Shown: in pieces, positions 16,462 to 23,935 of the stretch
Position numbering within the stretch: the first letter of the stretch is position 1
Layout of the letters: each line of letters starts with the position of its first letter
DNA from: Actinomycetes bacterium
GTDB lineage: Bacteria > Actinomycetota > Actinomycetes > Actinomycetales > Cellulomonadaceae
Reading direction: 5' to 3'
Assembly (NCBI GenBank): GCA_023438885.1
Contig: JAEXPS010000115.1
Location: 1 to 58,123 of the forward strand
Length of the DNA stretch: 58,123 bases
Made by a program: the position numbers and the translations under genes
Notes under the pieces: generated by a model
Told to the model about the DNA's origin: nothing
The model's database searches: none
Seen by the model: the letters and a program-made list of their open reading frames with translations, nothing else

Positions 16462-18729
16462 TCAGGCCGACGTGTGGAACGTGCGGGACAGCACGTCGAG
16501 CTGCTGCTCCTTGGTCAGCTTGACGAAGTTCACGGCGTAGCCGGACACGCGGACCGTCAGGTTCGGGTACTGCTCCGGGTGCTCGATAGCGTCGAGCAGC
16601 GTCTCGCGGTTCAGCACGTTGATGTTCGCGTGGTAGAGGCCCTCGCCCATGCCGGCGTCGAGGATGCCGACCAGGTTGGTCACCTGCTCGTCCTTCGTCC
16701 GGCCCAGGCCGGCGGGGGTGATCGTGTTCGTCAGCGAGATGCCGTCGAGCGCGTCGTCGTAGTCGAGCTTCCCGACGGAGAGCATCGAGGCGACCATGCC
16801 GTGGGTGTCGGCGCCGTTCTCCGGGTTGGCCCCGGGCGCGAACGGCGTGCCGGCGCGGTGGCCCGAGGGGAACGAGCCGGTCGCCTTGCCGTAGACCACG
16901 TTGGAGGTGATGGTCAGCACCGACTGCGTCGGCACCGCGTCGCGGTACATCGGCAGGTTGCGGATCTTGTCCATCACGGTCTTCACCACGAGCGCCGCGA
17001 TCTCGTCGGCGCGGTCGTCGTCGTTCCCGTAGACCGGGAAGTCGCCCTCGGTGACGTAGTCGACCACCAGGCCGGTCTCGTCACGGACCGGGAACACCTT
17101 GGCGTACTTGATGGCCGCGAGGCTGTCCGCGACGATCGACAGCCCGGCGATGCCGCAGCCCATCGTCCGGATGATCTCGTCGTCGTGGAGAGCCATCTCC
17201 ATCGCCTCGTAGGCGTACTTGTCGTGGCTGTAGTGGATGATGTTCAGCGCCTCGACGTAGGTGGCCGTCACCCAGTCGAGCATCGCGTCGTACTTCGCCC
17301 AGACGTCGTCGAAGTCGAGCGCGCCGTCGCCCGTCACGGCCTCGTGGCCGGGGACGACGAGCTTGCCGGACATCTCGTCACGGCCACCGTTGATCGCGTA
17401 CAGGAGCGACTTGGCGGCGTTGACCCGTGCGCCGAAGAACTGCATCTGCTTGCCGATGCTCATCGGGGACACGCAGCACGCGATGGCGGCGTCGTCACCC
17501 CAGTGGCACCGGATCTGCTCGTCGGACTCGTACTGGATCGCGGAGGTCTCGATCGAGATGGCGGCGCAGAAGTCCTTGTAGCCGGCGGGCAGCGACTCGT
17601 CCCAGAAGATCGTGATGTTCGGCTCGGGGGCCGGGCCGAGGTTCCGGAGCGTCTGCAGCAGCCGGAACGAGGTCTTGGTGACGAGGGTGCGGCCGTCCTC
17701 GCCGAGGCCGCCGTCGCTCCAGGTCGCCCAGTAGGGGTCGCCGGAGAAGATCTGGTCGTAGTCGACGGTGCGCAGGAAGCGCACGATCCGGAGCTTGAGC
17801 ACCAGCGCGTCGATGATCTCCTGCGCTGCCTGCTCCGTCAGCGTGCCGGCCGCGAGGTCGCGCTCGGCGTAGATGTCGAAGAAGGTGGACAGCCGGCCGA
17901 TGCTCATCGCGGCGCCGTCCTGGCTCTTGACGCTCGCCAGGTAGCCCATGTAGGTCCACTGCACGGCCTCCTGGAAGCTCCGCGCGGGGCGCGAGAGGTC
18001 CAGGCCGTAGATCTCGCCGAGCTTCTTCAGCTTCTTGAGGGCCTTGATCTGCTCGGCGTGCTCCTCGCGGTACCGGGCCCAGCTCTCGCTGAACGGCTGG
18101 TCGGCCACCGAGTCCTTGTCGGCCTGCTTCGCGGCGATCAGCGCGTCGACACCGTAGAGGGCCACGCGACGGTAGTCGCCGATGATGCGGCCACGGCCGT
18201 ACGCGTCCGGCAGGCCGGTGATGATGTGGGAGCTGCGCGCGGCGCGGATGCGCGGGGTGTACATGTCGAAGACCGCGTCGTTGTGGGTCTTGCGGTACTT
18301 CGTGAAGATCTTCTTGACCTCGGGGTCGATCTCCTTGCCGGCCTCCTTGATCGCGGTCTCGACCATGCGCCAGCCGCCGTTGGGCATCATCGCCCGCTTG
18401 AGCGGCACATCGGTCTGCAGGCCGACGATCACGTCGTCGTCGGCGCTGATGTAGCCCGCGGGGAAGGCGTCGACGTCGGCAGGGGTGTGGGTGTCGACGT
18501 CGTACACGCGGCGCTGCCGCTCCACCGAGAGGTAGTCACGCTCGAGCGTCTCCCAGACCCGCAGGGTCTTGGCGGTAGGCCCGGCAAGAAACGACGCGTC
18601 CCCGGTGTAGGGCGTGTAGTTCCGCTGGATGAAGTCTCGGACGTCGATCGCGTCCATCCAGGGACCGGCGGCGAAGCCGTCCCAGGCAGTCTCGGCGGTG
18701 GCGGTGGCCGGCAACTCGGTGATCGTCAT
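16462..18729 (-). CDS. pflB: pyruvate formate-lyase (canonical copy, PflB1)
   Basis: A 755-residue glycyl radical enzyme that cleaves pyruvate with CoA to acetyl-CoA and formate under anaerobic conditions. The catalytic pair Cys418-Cys419 lies in IACCVSPMSIGKQMQFFGAR; Arg435 is kept, as are FSGDPYW (Phe328 and Trp334, the positions of E. coli Phe327/Trp333) and GRGRIIGDYRR. The glycyl radical is Gly730 in RVSGYAVNF. Start ATG 18729 follows GAGGAGGGG. Upstream lie a DosR-type box and a CRP/GlxR-type palindrome. Its activase gene is not adjacent; pflA lies 4.3 kb away beyond a plus-strand cassette. Confidence 0.97.
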   Translation of the reverse strand: MTITELPATATAETAWDGFAAGPWMDAIDVRDFIQRNYTPYTGDASFLAGPTAKTLRVWETLERDYLSVERQRRVYDVDTHTPADVDAFPAGYISADDDVIVGLQTDVPLKRAMMPNGGWRMVETAIKEAGKEIDPEVKKIFTKYRKTHNDAVFDMYTPRIRAARSSHIITGLPDAYGRGRIIGDYRRVALYGVDALIAAKQADKDSVADQPFSESWARYREEHAEQIKALKKLKKLGEIYGLDLSRPARSFQEAVQWTYMGYLASVKSQDGAAMSIGRLSTFFDIYAERDLAAGTLTEQAAQEIIDALVLKLRIVRFLRTVDYDQIFSGDPYWATWSDGGLGEDGRTLVTKTSFRLLQTLRNLGPAPEPNITIFWDESLPAGYKDFCAAISIETSAIQYESDEQIRCHWGDDAAIACCVSPMSIGKQMQFFGARVNAAKSLLYAINGGRDEMSGKLVVPGHEAVTGDGALDFDDVWAKYDAMLDWVTATYVEALNIIHYSHDKYAYEAMEMALHDDEIIRTMGCGIAGLSIVADSLAAIKYAKVFPVRDETGLVVDYVTEGDFPVYGNDDDRADEIAALVVKTVMDKIRNLPMYRDAVPTQSVLTITSNVVYGKATGSFPSGHRAGTPFAPGANPENGADTHGMVASMLSVGKLDYDDALDGISLTNTITPAGLGRTKDEQVTNLVGILDAGMGEGLYHANINVLNRETLLDAIEHPEQYPNLTVRVSGYAVNFVKLTKEQQLDVLSRTFHTSA

Positions 18730-18753
18730 GACCCCTCCTCGTGGGATGAATCC

Positions 18754-18759
18754 AGCGTA
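18754..18759 (-). promoter_or_regulatory. candidate -10 of pflB1
   Basis: On the minus strand this reads TACGCT. It lies 12 bases downstream of the shared 26-bp motif, so that the motif would overlap the -35 region, the usual placement for DevR/DosR activation. The leader to the ATG at 18729 would be about 15-20 bases with a strong Shine-Dalgarno. Confidence 0.4.
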
Positions 18760-18770
18760 GGAAGCGGTCA

Positions 18771-18796
18771 TGGGATGACTGCGGACTAAAGTCCCA
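18771..18796 (-). promoter_or_regulatory. DevR/DosR-type dormancy box upstream of pflB1
   Basis: On the minus strand the core reads GGGACTTTAGTCC (18795-18783), matching the mycobacterial DosR consensus GGGACTTTNGTCCC in all but the last base. It sits inside a 26-bp motif that recurs with 23 of 26 identical positions upstream of pflB2 (26255-26280). Distance to the start codon is 42 bases. DevR/DosR activates hypoxia and dormancy genes in actinobacteria; no devR or devS gene is in the window. Confidence 0.65.
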
Positions 18797-18823
18797 GACG
18801 CCATATCTGACCAGGTGAGGCCC

Positions 18824-18841
18824 TTGTGACGTTCATCACAA
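18824..18841. promoter_or_regulatory. CRP/GlxR-type palindrome upstream of pflB1
   Basis: TTGTGACGTTCATCACAA has perfect 6-bp inverted half-sites TTGTGA/TCACAA with a 6-bp spacer, the classic CRP-family operator (TGTGA-N6-TCACA). It is about 95 bases upstream of the pflB1 start and 28 bases upstream of the DosR-type box, a typical class I activator position, and about 140 bases before the divergent lipoprotein gene, so it could act on either. Confidence 0.7.
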
Positions 18842-18911
18842 GTACTCGGCGCCCCCTACGCCACGCGGGTGATGGTGCTTGACGGCTAGATCCAGGCTTA
18901 GCCACTCTCGG

Positions 18912-18964
18912 TTCACGCTGGCGCAGGGGGCATCAGCGTGAATCCCGGGTCGCGGAGGACCCGG
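18912..18964 (+). promoter_or_regulatory. two-hairpin structured leader of the secreted-peptide cassette
   Basis: Two perfect inverted repeats stand side by side. TTCACGCTG (18912-18920) pairs with CAGCGTGAA (18934-18942), and CCGGGTC (18945-18951) pairs with GACCCGG (18958-18964). The second stem ends at the Shine-Dalgarno-like GGAAGGGA (18963-18970) before the GTG at 18981. A TTGACG at 18879-18884 is a possible -35, but no convincing -10 was found. The structure could govern translation or termination. Confidence 0.5.
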
Positions 18965-18980
18965 AAGGGAAGCTGACAGC

Positions 18981-19643
18981 GTGATTCGAGAGGGCCGCAC
19001 TCGGCATCTGACACGCCTCACGGGGTGCGCGGCCGTGCTCGTGCTCCTTGCGGGATGCGCGGCCTCGGGCCGCCCGGACGCGTCCGAGACGCACGAACCG
19101 ACCCCCACCCTGACCCCGGCGCCGAGCGTCAGCCAGACGCCCGTGACACGTGCGGACTACCTCGCCCAGATGGCCCGCATGTTTCGGGTCGAGGACCCGC
19201 CCACGGTCGAGGTCGTGCGCGTCATCGAGCCGGAAGAGGCACTCCCTCTCGTGTATCAGTGCCTCAGTGAGGCCGGCTTCCCCGTCTCTGCCAACGGCGC
19301 CATCTCGGTCCCCAATGATCAGCTGGTGACGCTCAACCTCAACTACTACATCTGTTTCGCTAAGTACCCCGTGGACGAGCGCTACCTCCAGCCGATGACT
19401 GCTGACCAGCACCGTTTCGTCCGGACCTACGTCATCGAGTCCGCGATCCCTTGCCTGGCGGGCTTGGGCTATTCGATCGCGCCACCGCCGACGGAGGAGA
19501 CATACCTGGAGAGTGTCGGCACGAGTGAGCAGTACTCGACCTCTTCCGAGCTCAGCAAACTCGGCCTGTCCTCGGGCGAAATCGAGTCCGCAATTACCAG
19601 ATGCCCCGAGACGCCACCAGCACGGGAGGTGTACCGGCGGTAG
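18981..19643 (+). CDS. lipoprotein with four conserved-looking cysteines, function unknown
   Basis: A 220-residue lipoprotein with lipobox LAGC, lipidated Cys26. After a Thr/Pro linker (about 30-55) comes a globular domain holding four Cys (YQCLSEAGF, YYICFAKYPV, IPCLAGLGYS, TRCPETPP) that could form two disulfides outside the cell. I do not recognise the family. Base composition is lower in GC than the neighbours: 19501-19560 has 34 G/C in 60, against 43 in 60 at 27901-27960 in dxs. As first gene of the cassette it might be an immunity or accessory protein; that is inference. Confidence 0.75.
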   Translation: MIREGRTRHLTRLTGCAAVLVLLAGCAASGRPDASETHEPTPTLTPAPSVSQTPVTRADYLAQMARMFRVEDPPTVEVVRVIEPEEALPLVYQCLSEAGFPVSANGAISVPNDQLVTLNLNYYICFAKYPVDERYLQPMTADQHRFVRTYVIESAIPCLAGLGYSIAPPPTEETYLESVGTSEQYSTSSELSKLGLSSGEIESAITRCPETPPAREVYRR

Positions 19644-19707
19644 AGACTCCGGGTGACTGTATCCGGACAGAGGAAGCGCACAACGAACGATGGGAAGGGA
19701 GAGGCAG

Positions 19708-20052
19708 ATGCGGAATCGCAACGGAAGGTGGCGGAGCGCCGTGTGCCTGGGGCTCCTTGTCGTGGGAGGTCTCGCGATCGCGGGTCCGGCCTGGGCGGCC
19801 GAGCAGGTTGGGAGCAAGAGCTGCGGCTCGGCGTACTCGCCCTACCTGACGACGACGCGAGGGACGAACATCAGCAACGCGGTGACCCTCCACCAGTGGA
19901 GCAAGGACGGCGTGGCTGCGCAGTCCCGCACGGGCTACACCGCTACCTTCACGTCAAGCTTCGCCAACCAGTCCTCCGGGGACTGGTACGCAAGCACATC
20001 TGCCAACTCGCTCACGGTGAACTCGGTAACCTGCGGACTGAAGGCAACCTAG
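19708..20052 (+). CDS. small secreted protein, bacteriocin-like, unknown family
   Basis: A 114-residue precursor. The ATG at 19708 is preferred over 19690 because GGGAAGGGAGAGG precedes it. The signal peptide (basic start MRNRNGRWRS, hydrophobic core, PAWA-A cleavage) leaves a mature chain of about 82 residues rich in Ser, Thr, Gly and Asn. It has two Cys, one at the start (SKSCGSAY) and one at the end (VNSVTCGLKAT), able to close one disulfide. No enzyme motif is present. The context with an adaptor, ABC ATPase and permease recalls lactococcin 972-type loci, but the diagnostic Trp/Tyr pattern of that family is not seen. Confidence 0.75.
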   Translation: MRNRNGRWRSAVCLGLLVVGGLAIAGPAWAAEQVGSKSCGSAYSPYLTTTRGTNISNAVTLHQWSKDGVAAQSRTGYTATFTSSFANQSSGDWYASTSANSLTVNSVTCGLKAT

Positions 20053-20061
20053 CGAACGGAG

Positions 20062-20118
20062 CGTGCGCGAGGTGCGATAGGTACTCTCGGAAACCGGAGA
20101 CATCACACCTCGCGCACG
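20062..20118 (+). terminator. large hairpin between secreted-protein and transporter genes
   Basis: CGTGCGCGAGGTG (20062-20074) and CACCTCGCGCACG (20106-20118) form a perfect 13-bp stem. After one mismatch GAT/ATC extends it, and the apical part CTCTCGG-AAA-CCGGAG pairs again. It starts ten bases after the stop of the secreted-protein gene. It may be a partial terminator or a 3' stabiliser that gives more secreted protein than transporter. Confidence 0.65.
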
Positions 20119-20207
20119 TTCTCGGCGCCATGCCATCCCCCCTACCCGAACCGCAGTCCTGGCAGTAGACCGTCGATCAGCTTGGTGACATTCGAGATCG
20201 GTGATGA

Positions 20208-21314
20208 ATGATTGAAGATGGGCGCTGGTGGCGGCGGCTGCTCCTTGTGGTCGTCTTGGCGGCTGCGGTGGCAGGCGGTTGGTGGGGTGGGCGAGTGACC
20301 CTCGCGCCGCAGACAACGGGCGCTGCGGAGCAACCTGCGCTCGTAACGGCCACCGTCCGGCAGGCGTCGGTGGGTAGGACGGTGACCTACGCCGCAACGG
20401 TCACGCAGCCCTTCACGTCAGTCGCGACGAACAGCCTCGCGGGCATAGTCACCGAAGTCGGCCCCGCCGGACGGGTGGCGGCGGGCGCTCGGTTGTACGC
20501 CGTGGCTGGCCAGGGCGTTTTCGCCGTGAGCGGCTCGATTCCGTTCTACCGGGACTTGGGCTTGAATGCGTCGGGAGCCGACGTCAGCCAACTGCAAACT
20601 GCGCTGGTCGACCTCGGCTTCGACACACCAACGAGCGGGACGTACGACCGGGCCACCGCGGCTGCGGTGAAGGCGTGGCAGGTCAGTACGGGCCAGACCA
20701 AGACCGGCACGGTACGCCTGGGAACCGTGCTGGCGATCCCGAGCCTGCCTGGAGTGGTCCGGCTCGGAGAAGCGATCGTCCGCGGGAACCAGTTGGTCGG
20801 CGCCGAGCAGGCGGTGCTAGCGCGGGCAGGCGAACCCACGTTCGCCCTGGTGCTCACTACTGAGCAGGCGAGCCTTGTGCCCGCTGATGCCCAGGTAGAC
20901 GTGCAGTCCGGGACAACGACGTGGCCAGCGTTGGTGGCCGGCTCGGCGGTGGACCAGAACGGCTACACGGTGCTCACATTGACAGCACCGGACGGCTCCG
21001 TGGTGTGTGGCACCGACTGCGCGGGCTTGGTTGATCAGGAACGCATAACGCTGCTGGCCACGGTGCACGTGGTGCAGCAGACTCGCGGACCCGCCGTGCC
21101 GGTGGCGGCTGTGCACACGGCCGCCGACGGCTCGACATACGTGCTGACTGCGGACGGCGCGACGGCGCCTGTGACGGTCCGTGCGTCCGGGGACGGGCTG
21201 GCGATTGTCGACGGCGTCGACATCGATACGCAGGTGGTGCTCATCGACGTTGCTTCCGCGGCTCAGCCCGAACCTCCCGACGCGGGTGGGAGTTCCGATG
21301 ACACCACCCGCTGA
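20208..21314 (+). CDS. membrane-anchored adaptor with peptidoglycan-binding domain
   Basis: A 368-residue protein with an N-terminal membrane anchor (about 9-30). A barrel-sandwich/lipoyl-like part (about 48-105) is interrupted by a PG_binding_1 domain (about 115-172: GADVSQLQTALVDLGFD, GTYDRATAAAVKAWQ). Further beta domains like those of HlyD/MacA-type adaptors follow. The PG-binding unit occupies the place where Gram-negative adaptors have their coiled-coil hairpin, so the protein probably reaches from the permease into the cell wall. Its stop overlaps the start of the ATPase gene by 17 bases. Confidence 0.82.
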   Translation: MIEDGRWWRRLLLVVVLAAAVAGGWWGGRVTLAPQTTGAAEQPALVTATVRQASVGRTVTYAATVTQPFTSVATNSLAGIVTEVGPAGRVAAGARLYAVAGQGVFAVSGSIPFYRDLGLNASGADVSQLQTALVDLGFDTPTSGTYDRATAAAVKAWQVSTGQTKTGTVRLGTVLAIPSLPGVVRLGEAIVRGNQLVGAEQAVLARAGEPTFALVLTTEQASLVPADAQVDVQSGTTTWPALVAGSAVDQNGYTVLTLTAPDGSVVCGTDCAGLVDQERITLLATVHVVQQTRGPAVPVAAVHTAADGSTYVLTADGATAPVTVRASGDGLAIVDGVDIDTQVVLIDVASAAQPEPPDAGGSSDDTTR

Positions 21315-21957
21315 CTCGCCGACGCTGGCGGTGTCAGGGCTGCGCTTCGCATACCGTCACTCCGGCGGGGAACTGTTCGGCGGCTTGAGCCACGAGTTCG
21401 CTACCAATGCCGTCACGGCGGTGACCGGACCGTCGGGACGCGGCAAGTCGACTCTGCTGTACGTGCTGGGGCTGATGTTGCGGCCCGCGGCAGGGCAGGT
21501 GCTCCTTCGCGGTGCACGGGTCGACGACCTCTCCGACGCGCAACGCTCCTGGATCAGGGCGACCCGGATCGGTTTCGTGTTTCAGGATGCCGTGCTCGAC
21601 CCCGCACGCACCGTGCTGGACTCCGTCATCGAGCCCGCTTTGTACGGCGGCTGTAGGCGCCGGGCGGCGCGCGGACGGGCCCGCACGCTCCTCGCCGACC
21701 TCGGGGTCGCGGAACGTGCCGACCATAGACCTGGCCAGGTCAGCGGCGGGCAGGCTCAACGGGTGGCCGTCGCTCGAGCACTGATGGTCGAGTCCGCCCT
21801 GATCCTGGCCGACGAACCCACCGGGAACCTCGACGAGGCCAACGCCAGCGTGGTGCTCGACGCCCTGCACCGCGTCGCAAGATCCGGCTCTTTGGTCGTC
21901 ATCGCCACCCACGATCCCGCCGTCCTGGCGCGGTCCGACCAGGTGCTGGAACTGTGA
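21298..21957 (+). CDS. ABC transporter ATP-binding protein (MacB/LolD type)
   Basis: A 219-residue ATPase: Walker A GPSGRGKST, signature VSGGQAQRVAVARAL, Walker B LILADEPTGNLDE, then H-loop IATHDPAV. The form DEPTGNLD is typical of MacB/LolD/FtsE-type transporters. In the Walker A motif Arg replaces the more usual Ser/Ala (GPSGRGKS), still consistent with function. ATG 21298 lies inside the end of the adaptor gene, and the stop overlaps the permease GTG (GTGA), so the three are translated together. Confidence 0.93.
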   Translation: MTPPADSPTLAVSGLRFAYRHSGGELFGGLSHEFATNAVTAVTGPSGRGKSTLLYVLGLMLRPAAGQVLLRGARVDDLSDAQRSWIRATRIGFVFQDAVLDPARTVLDSVIEPALYGGCRRRAARGRARTLLADLGVAERADHRPGQVSGGQAQRVAVARALMVESALILADEPTGNLDEANASVVLDALHRVARSGSLVVIATHDPAVLARSDQVLEL

Positions 21958-23057
21958 GGCTCGACCAACTGCTCGGCGAGGCCTGGGCCGCCGCGCGCGC
22001 ACAGAAGGTGCCGACACTCCTGGTTGCAGTCCTGGTCGCCGCCATGTGCGCCACCACGGGCCTTACGGTCGGGCGAGCGGCCGCCGCCCAGGACCAAGTC
22101 GTCGCCCGGCTCGACGATGCCGGCTCCCGACACCTGACGCTCACCGACACCAGGGGCGTCGGCTTCCTGACCGAAGCCGTCGTAGAACAGGCTGCGGGCC
22201 TCTCGACGGTCGAGCGCGCCGTCGGCCTCACGGGAGCCGTCGACTCCACGAACACGGCCGTCGGGGCCGGTGGCACGAGGGTGCCCACGTGGCGGGTGGT
22301 GGGTGACCTCCACGCCGCCGTCACGCTCACGGCCGGGCGCTGGCCCGGTCCCGGTGAGGCCCTCGTCTCTCGCGCCGCGCAGGCCGCACTTGGCCTGGAC
22401 GCTCCCGTCGGGGCTGTCACCACGGTCGCGAACACGTCACCTGGGGTCACCTTCCCGATCGTCGGCAGTTTCACACCTCGCACGCCCTACGCCGAGATTG
22501 CGGGCGGGGTCGTCGTGGCGGCCCCGCCCGGCACCGCTGCGCGCCGCCTGGACATCGTTGCGGCCTCGGCCGCCGCGGCCACGGTCACGCAGGACGCGGC
22601 GCTGGCACTCCTGAACCGCACGGACCCTGCGGACCTGACGCTTACCTCCCCCGAAACGCTCGCCCAGATCCAGGCCGAGGTACTCGGTGATCTGACCCGC
22701 TTCAACCGCTCGCTCGCGCTGCTCGTCCTGGGCGCCGGTGCCGTCCTGGTGGCCGTGGTCGCCCTCGCCGACGTCCTCATCCGCCGCACGGAGATCGGCC
22801 GCCGGCGCGCGCTCGGGTCGCCCCGCTGGGCCTTGATCTGGATCGTCATCGCCAGATCGCTCGTCGGCGCCCTCGCCGGCGCTCTCGCCGGCACCGAGGC
22901 GGCCGTGATCCTCGTCGTCCGCACAGGGCAGCGCCCCGACCCGGCGTTCACCACCGCCACGGCAGTGCTCGCGCTCTTGGCTACCGGGCTCGCCGCCACG
23001 GTCCCAGCCCTCGTCGCGGCCCATCAGGACCCCGTGAGGGTGCTGCGCACACCCTGA
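21954..23057 (+). CDS. FtsX/MacB-like permease of the secreted-peptide cassette
   Basis: A 367-residue permease. One N-terminal membrane segment (about 20-42) is followed by an extracellular domain of about 190 residues and a C-terminal group of three segments (about 240-265, 285-312, 330-355), the MacB/FtsX layout of four segments. The conserved FtsX-like core ADVLIRRTEIGRRRALG follows the second segment. Its TGA (23055-23057) abuts the TCA that is the pflA stop on the other strand, giving TGATCA with no base between the genes. Confidence 0.88.
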   Translation: MRLDQLLGEAWAAARAQKVPTLLVAVLVAAMCATTGLTVGRAAAAQDQVVARLDDAGSRHLTLTDTRGVGFLTEAVVEQAAGLSTVERAVGLTGAVDSTNTAVGAGGTRVPTWRVVGDLHAAVTLTAGRWPGPGEALVSRAAQAALGLDAPVGAVTTVANTSPGVTFPIVGSFTPRTPYAEIAGGVVVAAPPGTAARRLDIVAASAAAATVTQDAALALLNRTDPADLTLTSPETLAQIQAEVLGDLTRFNRSLALLVLGAGAVLVAVVALADVLIRRTEIGRRRALGSPRWALIWIVIARSLVGALAGALAGTEAAVILVVRTGQRPDPAFTTATAVLALLATGLAATVPALVAAHQDPVRVLRTP

Positions 23058-23927
23058 TCAGTGGGTCTGCAGGCCCCTGGCCCGGAACTGACCGCGGACC
23101 CGCTCGACGAGATCGGGCGTGGGCGGCCGGGTGTCCCCCAGCTCGTACCGCATGCCGAGGGCCTCCCACTTGTCCTGACCCATCTGGTGGAACGGCAGCA
23201 CCTCGACCCGCGCCACCGTCGGCAGCGTCGCCACGTAGTCGGCGACCGCCTCGACGTTGTCCCAGGCGTCCGTGAGGTCGGGCACCAGGACGAACCGGAT
23301 CCACATCGTGATGCCGTGGTCCGCGAGCCGCCTGCCGAAGTCGAGCGTCGGGGCGAGCTCGCGACCGGTCACGCGCGTGTAGGTCTCCGGCAGGCCGGAC
23401 TTCACGTCCAGCAGCACCAGGTCCAGGTCGTCGAGCATCGCGTCCGTCGCCGCCGCACCGAGGTAGCCGGAGGTGTCGAGCGCGGTGTGGACGCCCATCT
23501 CCTTGGCCCCGCGCAGCACCTTGCCGACGAACGCCGGCTGGAACAGCGGCTCACCGCCCGACAGGGTGAGTCCCCCGCCCGTCGCCCGGAACACACCGCG
23601 GTACCTCGCCACCTTCTTCAGCAGCTCGTCGGCCGTGATGTCCGTGCCGCGGCGCATCTCCAGCGTGTCGGGGTTGTGGCAGTAGAGGCACCGCAGCGGG
23701 CAGCCGGCCAGGAACACCGTCAGCCGCGTCCCGGGTCCGTCCACGGCAGTGACGAGCTCCCACGAGTGCAGCGAGCCCAGCTCGCCCGAGCGCCAGGCGG
23801 CGAGCCGCTCGGGGCGCTCGAGGTCGACGTCGGCCAGGCCCTGCGTGCCGTGGCCGGTGGTGCGCACCGTGGACCCCCCGACCAGCGGGGTCCGCAGGTC
23901 GACGACAGGCGCTCCGTCGGCAGACAT
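23058..23927 (-). CDS. pflA: pyruvate formate-lyase activating enzyme
   Basis: A 289-residue radical SAM protein that places the glycyl radical on PFL using S-adenosylmethionine and a [4Fe-4S] cluster. The cluster motif CPLRCLYC has Cys76, Cys80 and Cys83, followed by HNPDT; GGGLTLSGGEPLFQ and LDTSGYLG are also typical. It has about 45 extra N-terminal residues compared with the E. coli enzyme. It starts eight bases after the pflB2 stop with AGGGGTGA upstream, so it is in an operon with pflB2. No other activase is seen for PflB1, so it probably serves both. Confidence 0.95.
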   Translation of the reverse strand: MSADGAPVVDLRTPLVGGSTVRTTGHGTQGLADVDLERPERLAAWRSGELGSLHSWELVTAVDGPGTRLTVFLAGCPLRCLYCHNPDTLEMRRGTDITADELLKKVARYRGVFRATGGGLTLSGGEPLFQPAFVGKVLRGAKEMGVHTALDTSGYLGAAATDAMLDDLDLVLLDVKSGLPETYTRVTGRELAPTLDFGRRLADHGITMWIRFVLVPDLTDAWDNVEAVADYVATLPTVARVEVLPFHQMGQDKWEALGMRYELGDTRPPTPDLVERVRGQFRARGLQTH

Positions 23928-23935
23928 GCTCACCC

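Noticed and set aside
16474..18789. A 771-codon plus-strand open frame opposite pflB1
   Set aside because: Same reason: the antisense frame of a conserved gene with no domain of its own.
18842..18911. A promoter for the cassette at TTGACG (18879)
   Set aside because: No good -10 at proper spacing; mentioned only as weak.
19708..20052. Assignment of the small secreted protein to the lactococcin 972 family
   Set aside because: Size, signal peptide and ABC neighbours fit, but the Trp/Tyr pattern is not seen and two Cys are present; left as an unknown family.
18730..23060. Transposon or integrase remnants and direct repeats flanking the cassette
   Set aside because: No transposase fragment, terminal inverted repeat or target-site duplication could be found by eye; transfer is suggested only by position and base composition.
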